IMG/VR virus record: IMGVR_UViG_3300002144_000346
Coordinates: 1-27,284 of that record
Origin: a virus
Reading direction: 5' to 3' (one strand)
Length of the DNA stretch: 27,284 nt
The translations under genes and the position numbers were made by a program. Each line of letters begins with the position of its first letter. Position 1 is the stretch's first letter. A model generated the notes under the pieces. That model did no database searches and was not told the DNA's origin. It saw nothing but the letters and a program-made list of their open reading frames with translations. Below, in pieces: positions 17,773-25,628 of this stretch.

Positions 17773-18816
17773 TTATAAGATTCTTTTCACAATATTTAGT
17801 GATTTTACCTTGTCAATTAAGTCTTGTACTGTTCCGTCATTTTCTATTACATAGTCAAACCCATCGTAATCATCTAAAGCTGTTTCTGAAGCGTGTTCAT
17901 TAATAACATCTTCATCAAAAGACCATTTATTTAAAGATGTAGAATATTCAAAACCTTCATTAATAGCATCTTCTGAGTAATCTTCATTGTAAGAATACAC
18001 ATACCCCATACCCATTAACTTTTGTTTTACTTCAAAGTCTTTATATATATACTTACTTTTTGAATCTCTATTAACCCTAATAACAATACCACCTCTATCT
18101 TTAATAGCTTTAGCCTCATTAGGAAATCTAACATCTGTTATTATCCATTTTGATTCCTCTATTTCTCTAGTAAAAACTTCGGCTTCTGAACCACCCCCAT
18201 ATTGAATCAAAGATTCTTCTGTATTTGGATAATCCTTTCTATATGTAATATTATAATCATTTCCTTCTATAGGATCTGGGTCATTCCATACATGCTTATA
18301 ATCAGCAAACAAAGCATTTACCCATATATTAGGGTGAATGATATGTCTACCTGCTTCAGTTCCTAAGAGTTGTAAAAGCAGCCTTGGTGTCATTGATATT
18401 TTGTTAATAGAATAGTCTAATAACCCAGACATTCTGGCCATCCTCTCAGCATCATCTAGTGTGGTGTAATAACTCTTGTCATAATAACGTTCATTTAACT
18501 TTTGAGCTTTAGCAAAATCTCTTGATACTAATTCATATTTACCCCACTCTTCACCAAGTTCTTTCTCCTTAAACTCTATGTCTTCTAGTTGACGTATATC
18601 GCATCCTATTAAAACTGCTGTTATCCATTTAATAGGATAAGCAAACTTTTTGTTTTCGTATACTTCATCAACAGGTGTTGACTCGTGCATATAATGCTCA
18701 AAGCTATTCCAGTAATCCTCTGTAACGATATAATTAATTACATCAAACAAAAGATCTTTTCCGTTTCCTATCTTTCCAGATATTCCAATCAGGTTAGGTC
18801 TACCACCAGCTATCAT
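17773..18816 (-). CDS. Deoxynucleoside monophosphate kinase-like protein
   Basis: 347 residues. Phosphorylates dNMPs to dNDPs, recycling host nucleotides into the dNTP pool together with the NrdA product. The P-loop GISGKIGNGKD (around residues 11-21) begins the core; TPRLLLQLLGTEAGR, WIITDVRFPNEA and the late SETALDD...VIENDGT match T4 gp1-type kinases. It is longer than the usual 240 or so residues: extra sequence lies in the middle (around residues 85-125 and 175-215) and before the C-terminal helix, probably loops. The start overlaps the upstream gene by 17 bases. Moderately strong by motif order, not verified by alignment. Confidence 0.85.
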   Translation of the reverse strand: MIAGGRPNLIGISGKIGNGKDLLFDVINYIVTEDYWNSFEHYMHESTPVDEVYENKKFAYPIKWITAVLIGCDIRQLEDIEFKEKELGEEWGKYELVSRDFAKAQKLNERYYDKSYYTTLDDAERMARMSGLLDYSINKISMTPRLLLQLLGTEAGRHIIHPNIWVNALFADYKHVWNDPDPIEGNDYNITYRKDYPNTEESLIQYGGGSEAEVFTREIEESKWIITDVRFPNEAKAIKDRGGIVIRVNRDSKSKYIYKDFEVKQKLMGMGYVYSYNEDYSEDAINEGFEYSTSLNKWSFDEDVINEHASETALDDYDGFDYVIENDGTVQDLIDKVKSLNIVKRIL

Positions 18817-19177
18817 AGTACACTTTATCTCCTTGTTCGATAGCTGAATAAGCTGCCCAAAGGAATTTTACATCATCTTCCATATAATACTTAACATAGC
18901 CGTCATAAGAATCTTCTCCAAAGAAAAATCCTTCAGTTTCAGGAAAGTTATGATTAGCAATGTCTGTAGCCAATCTGTTAAGATCTTTCATCTTAAGTCT
19001 AAGTCTTACGCAATTAAAATCTCCTTTTACTGTTTTTCCAGAAGTTTCAACTTTTTCTATCCACAACTGCTCCATCCACCCGTGCAATCTATTGTGCTTA
19101 CGCCAATACATAAGTTGCTCAGGATCTTTCATAGATGCTCCTTTTTTGCGTCTGTACGCATACATATCTAATCCCAT
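18800..19177 (-). CDS. Conserved phage protein of the MGLDMY type
   Basis: 125 residues. The MGLDMYAYRRK start, YWRKHNRLHGWM, FNCVRLRL, FFFG and the DSWW end are features I recall from a widespread small phage family, sometimes mislabelled phosphoglycerate kinase. No enzyme motif supports that name. It is rich in Trp and Tyr and looks globular. It overlaps the dNMP kinase by 17 bases. Function unknown. Confidence 0.8.
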   Translation of the reverse strand: MGLDMYAYRRKKGASMKDPEQLMYWRKHNRLHGWMEQLWIEKVETSGKTVKGDFNCVRLRLKMKDLNRLATDIANHNFPETEGFFFGEDSYDGYVKYYMEDDVKFLWAAYSAIEQGDKVYYDSWW

Positions 19178-19200
19178 TTGTCTTATTTTTAAATTATTAA

Positions 19201-20400
19201 TTATTGTCCGAAATTCTTCTTTTCTTGTGACCTAGGTGCTGTTACACGACCTAGTAACCTGTCAGCTGTATTGTGAAATACACCCATAAGATGTGCTTCG
19301 CTAGCTTTAGGTAATTCTGCAAACCTATTGGTTGCACCATCGAACAGGTAGTGATAATACTTGTTCGGAGGACCAAATCTATTTTTCAATATTTTGATTG
19401 CTCTGAACGAATCTCTAAATCTTCTGATATCATAACCATGATAGTCTTCAAATCCATACCTATCCGGTGAATATACACCTACAACTATCTTAGCGTCACG
19501 CTGAATTTCTTTGTTGTTTGCAAATCCTGCTAGAGATGGCTCTGTCTTCTTCTGAATACTCTCACCTCTATTAGTAAATTGCTCCTTTTCGCCTGATTGC
19601 TCTTGCTGTATTACATTTACAACAGCCCAGTTCCAGTGTTTAGTAACCTGCTTTAACGCATAGTTAGTACTCCAATGAGCCATAGTCTGATGTTGATTCA
19701 TCATAGCTCCATCTTCTTTCCTCTTCTCAGGGGTAAGTAAGCTAATATGGTCAACAATAACAATAGTCATAGCATTTATATCGTTAGGAACATAATGAGA
19801 ATAAACCTTATTTACTACTTTCTGTGTAGTACCATCTGATTTCTTCTTAATAAATTCTCTATCTTCAAATACATGGGTACCGTTCTTGTCTGCGTAATCA
19901 CGACAATATTTATATATACCTGTAGGATTGTAGACTGAGTCTATAATTTCTACATTTTCTAGCAAATTCTCTATATCTTGTATGTGTTGATCTATCAAGT
20001 CCATCTTGTTTTGGCTAAGAGATTTTTCTCTAAAACCTTGTAAAGTCAATAAGTCCATAGATATACCACACCTAGAAGATATAAAATTACATATCATAGT
20101 GTCAATAAATTCTTGTTGTGATTCTTCTAGTGCAAAGTAAAATATCTTAAGCTTTATTCCGTGCTTAAGAGCATATTCTAAAGGCTCTCTAACATAGAGT
20201 GCTTTAGTAACCTGCGTTTTACCGACACCTGAAGATGCTGTAACCATTTGAATCATACCTGGCACAACGCCTGGTATAGATTCTGTCAATTTAGGATAAT
20301 TCTCAAAAGGAATACAAAATATTTGACCTGCATCTTTCTTGGCTTTAATATCCTTTAAGCCCTGTAATCTGTCTTTAACTTTGCTATTGCTCATTATCAT
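19201..20400 (-). CDS. Replicative DNA helicase, SF4 (DnaB-like)
   Basis: 399 residues. Unwinds the replication fork and works with the TOPRIM primase. Walker A ASSGVGKT lies near residues 55-62, the catalytic Glu is in YFALEES, Walker B is IVIVDHISLL, and a late KNRFGPP fits motif H4. There is no DnaB N-terminal primase-binding domain of usual size, only about 40 residues before the core, as in short phage gp41/T7-like cores. The C-terminus is basic. ATG at 20400 is followed by another at 20394; both overlap the upstream gene. An alternative name is RecA-like ATPase, but the context favours a helicase. Confidence 0.87.
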   Translation of the reverse strand: MIMSNSKVKDRLQGLKDIKAKKDAGQIFCIPFENYPKLTESIPGVVPGMIQMVTASSGVGKTQVTKALYVREPLEYALKHGIKLKIFYFALEESQQEFIDTMICNFISSRCGISMDLLTLQGFREKSLSQNKMDLIDQHIQDIENLLENVEIIDSVYNPTGIYKYCRDYADKNGTHVFEDREFIKKKSDGTTQKVVNKVYSHYVPNDINAMTIVIVDHISLLTPEKRKEDGAMMNQHQTMAHWSTNYALKQVTKHWNWAVVNVIQQEQSGEKEQFTNRGESIQKKTEPSLAGFANNKEIQRDAKIVVGVYSPDRYGFEDYHGYDIRRFRDSFRAIKILKNRFGPPNKYYHYLFDGATNRFAELPKASEAHLMGVFHNTADRLLGRVTAPRSQEKKNFGQ

Positions 20401-20524
20401 TAAATTTATGTTCTGCTTCTATCATCTCGCATCTATGTCCATCAGCCCATACAGGTGAAGGTGGAGCATCTTTTCCAGTAGTACTATATCCTGTTCCGCA
20501 TGTTTTACATTTATATTTTTTCAT
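20384..20524 (-). CDS. Small zinc-ribbon protein
   Basis: 46 residues from ATG 20524, which lies one base after the upstream stop; a longer frame would start at 20575 inside that gene. CKTCG and a later GHRC give the Cys/His set for one zinc site, with a Pro-rich turn between. Likely a small nucleic-acid- or protein-binding zinc protein. It overlaps the helicase start by 17 bases, so it is produced with the helicase. Confidence 0.65.
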   Translation of the reverse strand: MKKYKCKTCGTGYSTTGKDAPPSPVWADGHRCEMIEAEHKFNDNEQ

Positions 20525-20525
20525 A

Positions 20526-21077
20526 TTACATATAATCCTCGCTTTCATACTGGTTATTATTGGTATTACTTTCAAGAAGGTATGAATACTTCTCGTGATA
20601 CCCTTCGTTTAGCCACCTGGCTGCTTCGACCATATATTCTAGATCACCACTACGTTTCATGTCTTTGACCTGTAGTTCTAATACTTTAATAGCTTGTCTC
20701 TGCTTACCTGTGTCTTTATTAAATATTCTATCCCACTTAGCTCTTAACTTTTTACCTAGTATAGTACTAGCACCTGCTGGAGATAAGGCTCGCTTACCAC
20801 CGTGCTTTCTCATTACCATTGTTGGGTAAGTGTTAAGCCATTCAGTAAACAAGTCTTCATCGACAGAAAAGAACACATTGGCCTTACTTCTAAGGTATGT
20901 TTTACCGTCTGACATCTTGATAAAGCCTTTCTCTTCTAGTAAGATTAAGCATTTAACTGGATCTACTAGCAGTCTGGATATTGTATATCCATTAGCTATA
21001 TCGTAAAGCAGCAGATATTCTGTAATATTGAGACCATTTTTGACAACCTTGTCAACTGGTATTGTTATATTGTCCAT
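20526..21077 (-). CDS. Possible helicase loader / winged-helix replication protein
   Basis: 183 residues. The N-terminal 80 or so residues have the alternating helix and beta pattern of a winged helix; the middle is basic with a TYPTM...SPAGAS stretch; the C-terminal part has helices with Leu/Tyr/Trp repeats and an Asn/Glu-rich end. It is immediately upstream of the zinc-ribbon and SF4 helicase genes, a position often taken by origin-binding or loader proteins. This is inference from position and shape, not a family match. Confidence 0.5.
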   Translation of the reverse strand: MDNITIPVDKVVKNGLNITEYLLLYDIANGYTISRLLVDPVKCLILLEEKGFIKMSDGKTYLRSKANVFFSVDEDLFTEWLNTYPTMVMRKHGGKRALSPAGASTILGKKLRAKWDRIFNKDTGKQRQAIKVLELQVKDMKRSGDLEYMVEAARWLNEGYHEKYSYLLESNTNNNQYESEDYM

Positions 21078-21087
21078 CTTTATTGTT

Positions 21088-22329
21088 TTATCTCCATGTT
21101 ATGTAATTCTCGTTAAAGTCTTTCATGGATCTTTTAAAATATTTTACATCTTGAGTCCCTTGTAGCAATATTAAATGCATTTCTGGGAATTCGTTTCTTA
21201 GACATCTACCTAACATCTGATAAAAAGAGCCAATACCACTATCTAATTGTGTTATTATACCTCTTTCTATGTTTGTTAAGTTGACACCTTCTCTAAGCAT
21301 CTTTACAGCAAACAGTTCGTTACATTCTAATTTGTTAAAACAATCAATCAACTCTTGATTGTGATCGTTTGTATTTTTAGAATGTATAGCACTGTCAGAT
21401 CCAAGCTCCTTAACTTGTTTAATTGACCCTGTAAAGCATATAAACCTAGACTCGTCATTTCTAAATTCTTCTACAAGTTTTTTAACTGTAGAAGTCTTAA
21501 CTTCTGCAATAAATTTCTTACGGTTAGAAGCAATATTAAGGTATTTAAACCTACAACCTTTTCTAACTTCATAAGGAACACCCTGCTTGTTTGATAACTC
21601 TTCGTAGTATGCCATTTGGTTAGTAAGTGCACCGTAATGCTCACTTTCAGATCCTGTACATATTAATCCATATCCCTTAGGAAGTGTCTTAAGACTGCTG
21701 TACATGTCGCTGTGTGTGCATTTGATGTATTTATCTCCCCCACCCTTAGCTTTTTTAGCTACAAATTCCCAAACTTTGTCAGTTATCTCATTATTTAAGT
21801 GTATTGAGTGTATAATCAAGCTTGGTCTTGGTAGCAAACCTATTTCAAACGCTTTATTAAGAGAGATTTTGTTGTAATGTATCTTTTTACAGAGTGCATT
21901 CATTAAATCTTTCTTCTCGTCTGGTATGGTAGCTGACAAAAATATAATACGTGTACCTTTTTGCAATATTTGCCTAAGATATTGTATTCTTTTTGGTGTA
22001 AGTGCGTGACATTCGTCAAGTATTACAAAGTCTGCAGGTTTGTTCTGATTCTTTAGTGACGCATACAATATGGTCTTTAAAGAATCTTGAATAGTGTCCT
22101 TGCCATGCTTTTGCATGTCAGATATCCAATTCTTTTTGTGAGTACTCTCCTTACAAACTAAGTATCCTACTGAGTCTGGGTTGTTATCTAACAAATCTTG
22201 AGCAATATCCAGGGCAGCTTTTGTTTTACCTGCCCCGGTTGACCACTCTAAACAAAGAAATCTATGAATTCTAGAAAGTTTTAAAGCTTTCTTCTGAATT
22301 ATATCTCTTTGTTTATTTTGATTTGTCAT
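21088..22329 (-). CDS. SF2 DECH-box DNA helicase
   Basis: 413 residues. Walker A STGAGKT at residues 30-36, DECH at 105-108, motif III SAT at 132-134, and motif VI QMLGRCLR near the end, with FTGS and MLREGVN in the second RecA-like domain. Resembles phage helicases such as T4 UvsW in size class and order, and may process recombination forks or R-loops. A middle insert between the two domains includes a Lys/Gly-rich stretch. Overlap with the upstream gene is 17 bases. Confidence 0.9.
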   Translation of the reverse strand: MTNQNKQRDIIQKKALKLSRIHRFLCLEWSTGAGKTKAALDIAQDLLDNNPDSVGYLVCKESTHKKNWISDMQKHGKDTIQDSLKTILYASLKNQNKPADFVILDECHALTPKRIQYLRQILQKGTRIIFLSATIPDEKKDLMNALCKKIHYNKISLNKAFEIGLLPRPSLIIHSIHLNNEITDKVWEFVAKKAKGGGDKYIKCTHSDMYSSLKTLPKGYGLICTGSESEHYGALTNQMAYYEELSNKQGVPYEVRKGCRFKYLNIASNRKKFIAEVKTSTVKKLVEEFRNDESRFICFTGSIKQVKELGSDSAIHSKNTNDHNQELIDCFNKLECNELFAVKMLREGVNLTNIERGIITQLDSGIGSFYQMLGRCLRNEFPEMHLILLQGTQDVKYFKRSMKDFNENYITWR

Positions 22330-22828
22330 CTTTGCTTGGAAATTCTATACCTTTAGATTTAAGCATGTTTTCTACAATATCATCTATCTCTTCATCAGTC
22401 ATATCACCGATTCTGTCTATGTCAATTGCAAATCCTTCGTTACCATCTTCAGTCTCAAATTTAGATACACCATTTTTTTTTACCTCTTCTTCTATCTTTT
22501 CTTGAAGACTTTCTTTGATTAGTTTACCGAATTTTTCCATTTCTCCAGGGCCCATTTCGTCTTCCACAATTTGAGCTGCTACAGTTTTAATTAATGTTGC
22601 AAAATCTTCGTTTTCTTTAGCACTTTCTACCATTGCTTTTCTTAGATAGCCAAAACTACCATTAATAGCACAAAATGCAGCCTCCGTGTCTGCCATCATA
22701 ACAAGACTAGCAATTTTTGTCTTGTCATTAGATAGCTTTTCTACTTTAGCTTGTATTTTAAGGATCTTTTCCTTAGAACCATTTAATGTTATTTTCTTAC
22801 TCTCTTCTTCATTAAAATCTTTAAACAT
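22313..22828 (-). CDS. Unknown helical acidic phage protein
   Basis: 171 residues, no recognised motif. It is mostly Lys/Glu-rich helices with a Met/Ala-rich central part, an acidic Asp/Glu helix near the C-terminus and a Lys/Ser-rich end. It overlaps the SF2 helicase start by 17 bases, suggesting a partner or regulator of that enzyme; this is positional inference. Confidence 0.7.
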   Translation of the reverse strand: MFKDFNEEESKKITLNGSKEKILKIQAKVEKLSNDKTKIASLVMMADTEAAFCAINGSFGYLRKAMVESAKENEDFATLIKTVAAQIVEDEMGPGEMEKFGKLIKESLQEKIEEEVKKNGVSKFETEDGNEGFAIDIDRIGDMTDEEIDDIVENMLKSKGIEFPSKDDKSK

Positions 22829-22834
22829 AATATA

Positions 22835-23179
22835 TTATTTTAAGTAACTTAATTGATTTTCTTTTGTTCTAAATGTATTTAAAAAGTCTAAGACATCATC
22901 GTGTCTTGCTAGTTCTTCTTTAAATATTTTATCAAACTCTCTTGCTGCTTTTCTAACTAAACTTGCAATAAGCTTTTCTGCTAACTTAGGAGGCATATCA
23001 CCCGCTTCGTTAATCATCTTGTCTTTTGCCTTAGCCTCAAAGCCATCTCTTGCTTTTACAGCTTTTTCTAGTTTATCATATTCTTCTTGAGCTAGTTGCA
23101 TTAATGATTCAAATTGCCCTAATGTAAGGGACTTTTTGATGTCAGTAAACACTACATCGTCTTTTTCTATTTTTGCCAT
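22835..23179 (-). CDS. Unknown small helical protein
   Basis: 114 residues, predominantly Lys/Glu/Asp/Ala helices, likely a coiled coil. No motif, no membrane segment. It lies six bases before the 171-residue gene and three bases after the 99-residue gene, forming a coupled run leading into the SF2 helicase. Confidence 0.65.
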   Translation of the reverse strand: MAKIEKDDVVFTDIKKSLTLGQFESLMQLAQEEYDKLEKAVKARDGFEAKAKDKMINEAGDMPPKLAEKLIASLVRKAAREFDKIFKEELARHDDVLDFLNTFRTKENQLSYLK

Positions 23180-23182
23180 TTT

Positions 23183-23482
23183 TTAATAGTTTACATAGTT
23201 AATATTTGCTTTAGTTTTTGCTGCGTTTTTATGCCTTTTAGTATATAACCTGCCACGCAATTGAGGATTCTCCTCTTGTAATTTCTGCCTAGCCCTCCGA
23301 ATAGCTTCTGGTGACGACAATTTATGGTCACCAAACTCTATCAAGAACTCTATTAGTGACTTTGACTGTGTTTCAGAATGCCATATCTTGGCAATCAGCT
23401 TATTGTCATCATCTCTAAATATAGGTTTGTTACTAAGTAGGTATTCTACTTTATCTTTTACTTTAATTATTGACTCTAACAT
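23183..23482 (-). CDS. Small DNA-binding-type phage protein
   Basis: 99 residues. The central LSSPEAIRRARQKLQEENPQ followed by a basic LRGRLYTKR resembles the conserved core of a small phage family that I recall without a firm function; the helix pair could contact DNA. The C-terminal third is basic (Lys/Arg/Asn) and would suit nucleic-acid binding. It is preceded by a hairpin at 23499-23515 in a 39-base gap. Confidence 0.6.
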   Translation of the reverse strand: MLESIIKVKDKVEYLLSNKPIFRDDDNKLIAKIWHSETQSKSLIEFLIEFGDHKLSSPEAIRRARQKLQEENPQLRGRLYTKRHKNAAKTKANINYVNY

Positions 23483-23498
23483 AATTTAGTGTTTATGA

Positions 23499-23515
23499 CA
23501 CACCTTTATGGTGTG
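23499..23515 (-). terminator. CACACC/GGTGTG hairpin
   Basis: A 6-bp stem over a 5-base loop in the gap between two small genes. On the minus strand it is followed by TCATAAAC, with no U-tract, so full termination is unlikely. The same arms recur at 24661-24686. Confidence 0.45.
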
Positions 23516-23521
23516 CCATTA

Positions 23522-23755
23522 TTAAACTTTATATACTGACTCTTCTGGAAGTTTATACCATCTGGCAACATCTTCCGATTTTTTCTTACTCAATGTAGTG
23601 TATTGGCCGTCTCTGTAGAGAAAATATTCTCCGTGTACTTTCCTATAAACTTTTGTTACATTAAATAACCAATAGTTTATGATAACTGTCAATTCTACTA
23701 TTATTTCTGATCTTTCTAACTCAATATAGTTTTTATCTATTACTCTTACTTTCAT
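23522..23755 (-). CDS. Unknown small basic protein
   Basis: 77 residues, beta-rich with many Tyr, Lys and Val. No recognised motif. It begins 23 bases inside the DnaA-like gene in another frame, and ends just before a hairpin. It may be a small nucleic-acid-binding protein. Confidence 0.55.
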   Translation of the reverse strand: MKVRVIDKNYIELERSEIIVELTVIINYWLFNVTKVYRKVHGEYFLYRDGQYTTLSKKKSEDVARWYKLPEESVYKV

Positions 23756-24185
23756 ATCCCATTTCTGTAATCTCCTTTTCTAATTTTAATTCCTGAAGAA
23801 AAGGTTTCAGTTTGTTCTCATTGAACCTACGCAGTTCCTTTACTGATAGGGAAGACAACTCACTGACCATTGCTGAAATGTAATCACCATATATTAGCTG
23901 TGTTTTACTATTGATTGTATCAATTGGTAACTCCATGCTTTCTATAGCTCTATTGTATATCATTAAATCTAGTCCTTTAACATCACTAAATGTGTTGTTG
24001 TGATGTATTACTAAATCATGTGTCGTTCCGTATGCCTCCGCTATTGCTGAGGGGCCAAAACCCAACTCATTAGCTAGCTTGAAAAGTACTTTCCTTCCGT
24101 ACACGTACTTTTGCTTCCTAGTTTTTGTCATTATGTCAAAACCATAATATTGGTCTAACATAGTTTTTAAAATTGTTAACTGCAT
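23733..24185 (-). CDS. DnaA domain IV-like DNA-binding protein
   Basis: 150 residues. Residues of about 20-70 read KTRKQKYVYGRK...ANELGF...IAEAYGTTHDLVIHH, which fits the helix-turn-helix order of DnaA domain IV, including a counterpart of the GxRDHTTVxHA signature. The rest is helical and has a charged C-terminus. It may bind a phage replication origin or host dnaA boxes to redirect initiation. No AAA+ domain is present, so it is not a DnaA ATPase. Spacing to the upstream small gene is five bases. Confidence 0.7.
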   Translation of the reverse strand: MQLTILKTMLDQYYGFDIMTKTRKQKYVYGRKVLFKLANELGFGPSAIAEAYGTTHDLVIHHNNTFSDVKGLDLMIYNRAIESMELPIDTINSKTQLIYGDYISAMVSELSSLSVKELRRFNENKLKPFLQELKLEKEITEMGYESKSNR

Positions 24186-24190
24186 ATATA

Positions 24191-24304
24191 TTAATTTGTT
24201 ATTTGTTCTAGAACCATTTTGTCAAATGCATCATCATCCATGTCTATCATAACTAATTCAGAGTCATGAAAAGCTGGTGCTTTTTCGTTTATTAAGTATA
24301 ACAT
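24191..24304 (-). CDS. Tiny acidic protein, 37 residues
   Basis: Begins MLYLINEKAPAF and continues with an Asp/Met-rich acidic helix. The ATG is preceded by a G-free leader containing ACATTAACACACACAAA, the same style as the 257-residue gene, which argues that it is a real gene. It sits five bases upstream of the DnaA-like gene. Function unknown. Confidence 0.5.
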   Translation of the reverse strand: MLYLINEKAPAFHDSELVMIDMDDDAFDKMVLEQITN

Positions 24305-24336
24305 AATTTTGTGATTTGTGTGTGTTAATGTTTATT

Positions 24337-24414
24337 TTAGTTTCTTAGTGCGTAAGCTGCATACTTCCCCATCTTCTTAAGGGCTTCTTGTCTTGTAATT
24401 TTTTCTTCTTTCAT
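24337..24414 (-). CDS. Tiny basic protein, 25 residues
   Basis: Starts with the ATG of an ATGA overlap with the stop of the 75-residue gene, good evidence of a coupled gene. Contains TRQEALKKMGKYAAYA, resembling short basic helices I recall from Bacteroidota proteins. Function unknown. Confidence 0.45.
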   Translation of the reverse strand: MKEEKITRQEALKKMGKYAAYALRN

Positions 24415-24638
24415 AGTTTTTCTATTTCTTGTTTAACTTCTATCCAATAGTTCGTGTTAGTACCTGTATCTAATTCCCAATCTTTAGCACCTACATCATT
24501 AAGTATTACATCTACACAAATTAATGCACATTGTTTGGCCTCCTGCCAGTTGTAAGGTCTTGTTATAGCATTTGGGTTTATCTGCTTTACAGCTAAAAAC
24601 CTATCTACTAATTCCATTGCTTTATCTTTTGGTGTCAT
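24411..24638 (-). CDS. Conserved small phage protein, 75 residues
   Basis: The sequence runs MTPKDKAMELVDRFL, then AKQCALICVDVI, and ends with EVKQEIEKL. This layout is one I recall in small proteins of Bacteroidota phages, without a known function. It overlaps the next small gene through ATGA. Its upstream gap holds a hairpin at 24661-24686. Confidence 0.65.
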   Translation of the reverse strand: MTPKDKAMELVDRFLAVKQINPNAITRPYNWQEAKQCALICVDVILNDVGAKDWELDTGTNTNYWIEVKQEIEKL

Positions 24639-24660
24639 ATTATTTTTCTTGTTTTAGTTG

Positions 24661-24686
24661 ACACACCTCAATCTCTCAGGGTGTGT
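24661..24686 (-). terminator. ACACACC/GGTGTGT hairpin
   Basis: A 7-bp stem over a 12-base loop after the radical-SAM-like gene. It shares its CACACC/GGTGTG core with the hairpin at 23499. No U-tract follows on the minus strand, so it may be a processing or attenuating hairpin. Confidence 0.45.
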
Positions 24687-24701
24687 TTATTGTTTGTTTT
24701 A

Positions 24702-25076
24702 CTAGTCTGTAAACAAATGCTTAACCTCTGATTGTGGGTGTCCATCATACATCTCCAGGTACGTAAGCAAAGGAACTGTTAAGTGCTTTTGCATTAGTAC
24801 TAGATCTGAATTACAGGCTATGTCTACCATAGTATACACAGGATCCTGTTGATCAGGAACTTTATTGTATGTTTTCTCCCACTCTACAACAGAATTAAAG
24901 ACATCTTCAACGTTCTCGTTGATGAATACTCTCTTACCGTTGTATCTACCCATATAACAATAAGTGTTTATGCAACCACCAAAGCATCCGTAGATTACAT
25001 TTGGTGCTATGCAGTTCGCACTATTGTTATTTGTTTTTGTAACAAATGTTTTGGTCTTTTGATATTTAATTGCCAC
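24702..25076 (-). CDS. Short radical-SAM-like protein, probably truncated
   Basis: 124 residues from the GTG at 25076, which shares a base with the stop of the upstream gene (TAGTG); a longer frame from GTG 25100 is possible. The N-terminus holds a cysteine cluster, GCFGGCINTYCYMGRY, a CX3CX4C spacing near the radical SAM CX3CX2C, followed by VDIACNSDL, which I recall from spore-photoproduct-lyase-like proteins. The remainder of a radical SAM barrel is missing and the protein ends after a Pro/Gln-rich stretch, so it may be a truncated enzyme, a split protein, or a small iron-sulphur protein. Function is not assignable. Confidence 0.55.
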   Translation of the reverse strand: MAIKYQKTKTFVTKTNNNSANCIAPNVIYGCFGGCINTYCYMGRYNGKRVFINENVEDVFNSVVEWEKTYNKVPDQQDPVYTMVDIACNSDLVLMQKHLTVPLLTYLEMYDGHPQSEVKHLFTD

Positions 25077-25261
25077 TAGAATAGCCAATCTGTTAGACAC
25101 TCATAAACAAAGTCATAATTGTCGTTCATAATATCAAGTTCTTCTTCTGTAGCATCTCTACCTTTGTAGTCTGCTGATTCAATGTATGCATCAGCAAAAT
25201 CTGGGTAATCAGCCGTATCGACTCCTCCCATTACTACATTGTCTATTTTATCAAATTCCAT
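25076..25261 (-). CDS. Conserved small acidic phage protein, 61 residues
   Basis: Contains DYPDFADAYIESADYKGR and TEEELDIMN, a pattern I recall from a widespread small protein family in phages and bacteria, with no known function. It is highly acidic. It is five bases after the upstream gene, and its stop overlaps the start of the radical-SAM-like gene. Confidence 0.75.
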   Translation of the reverse strand: MEFDKIDNVVMGGVDTADYPDFADAYIESADYKGRDATEEELDIMNDNYDFVYECLTDWLF

Positions 25262-25266
25262 ATTTT

Positions 25267-25551
25267 TTATTTTGTTATCTCATCTTCTGAAATTGTTAAT
25301 CTAAATAATTCATCTAATACTTCACCGTCAGAATATTCATTTTTGTCAGCAGATTCTCCTATGTATCTACTAACAAATTCACAAGCAAATCTTACTCCTT
25401 CACCCATCAATTTCTGTTTTGATGAACCAAATTTTTGTAGATTAGCAGCTATCTGCAGTAAAGGCATATCTTTTTCTAACTTAAAACAAAGCATCTGCTC
25501 TCTAGGAGTCAGCATATTGTCGTCTTTTACTGTTTTTCTTTGAAAATCCAT
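25267..25551 (-). CDS. Unknown small protein, 94 residues
   Basis: Not recognised. The ATG at 25551 is preferred over a longer frame that starts with TTG at 25641, because the TTG lies in a candidate promoter (TATATTTG) and would be outside the transcript. The protein has a charged N-terminus, a helical middle with Gln/Ala/Leu, and an acidic C-terminal helix. It is followed five bases later by the small acidic gene. Confidence 0.6.
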   Translation of the reverse strand: MDFQRKTVKDDNMLTPREQMLCFKLEKDMPLLQIAANLQKFGSSKQKLMGEGVRFACEFVSRYIGESADKNEYSDGEVLDELFRLTISEDEITK

Positions 25552-25628
25552 ATTGTTTTTGTATTTATTCGATATAAACGAGTGAGTTCGTAATTTGCTA
25601 TTGATTTCTGTGTAAAGATTAGATTGCT

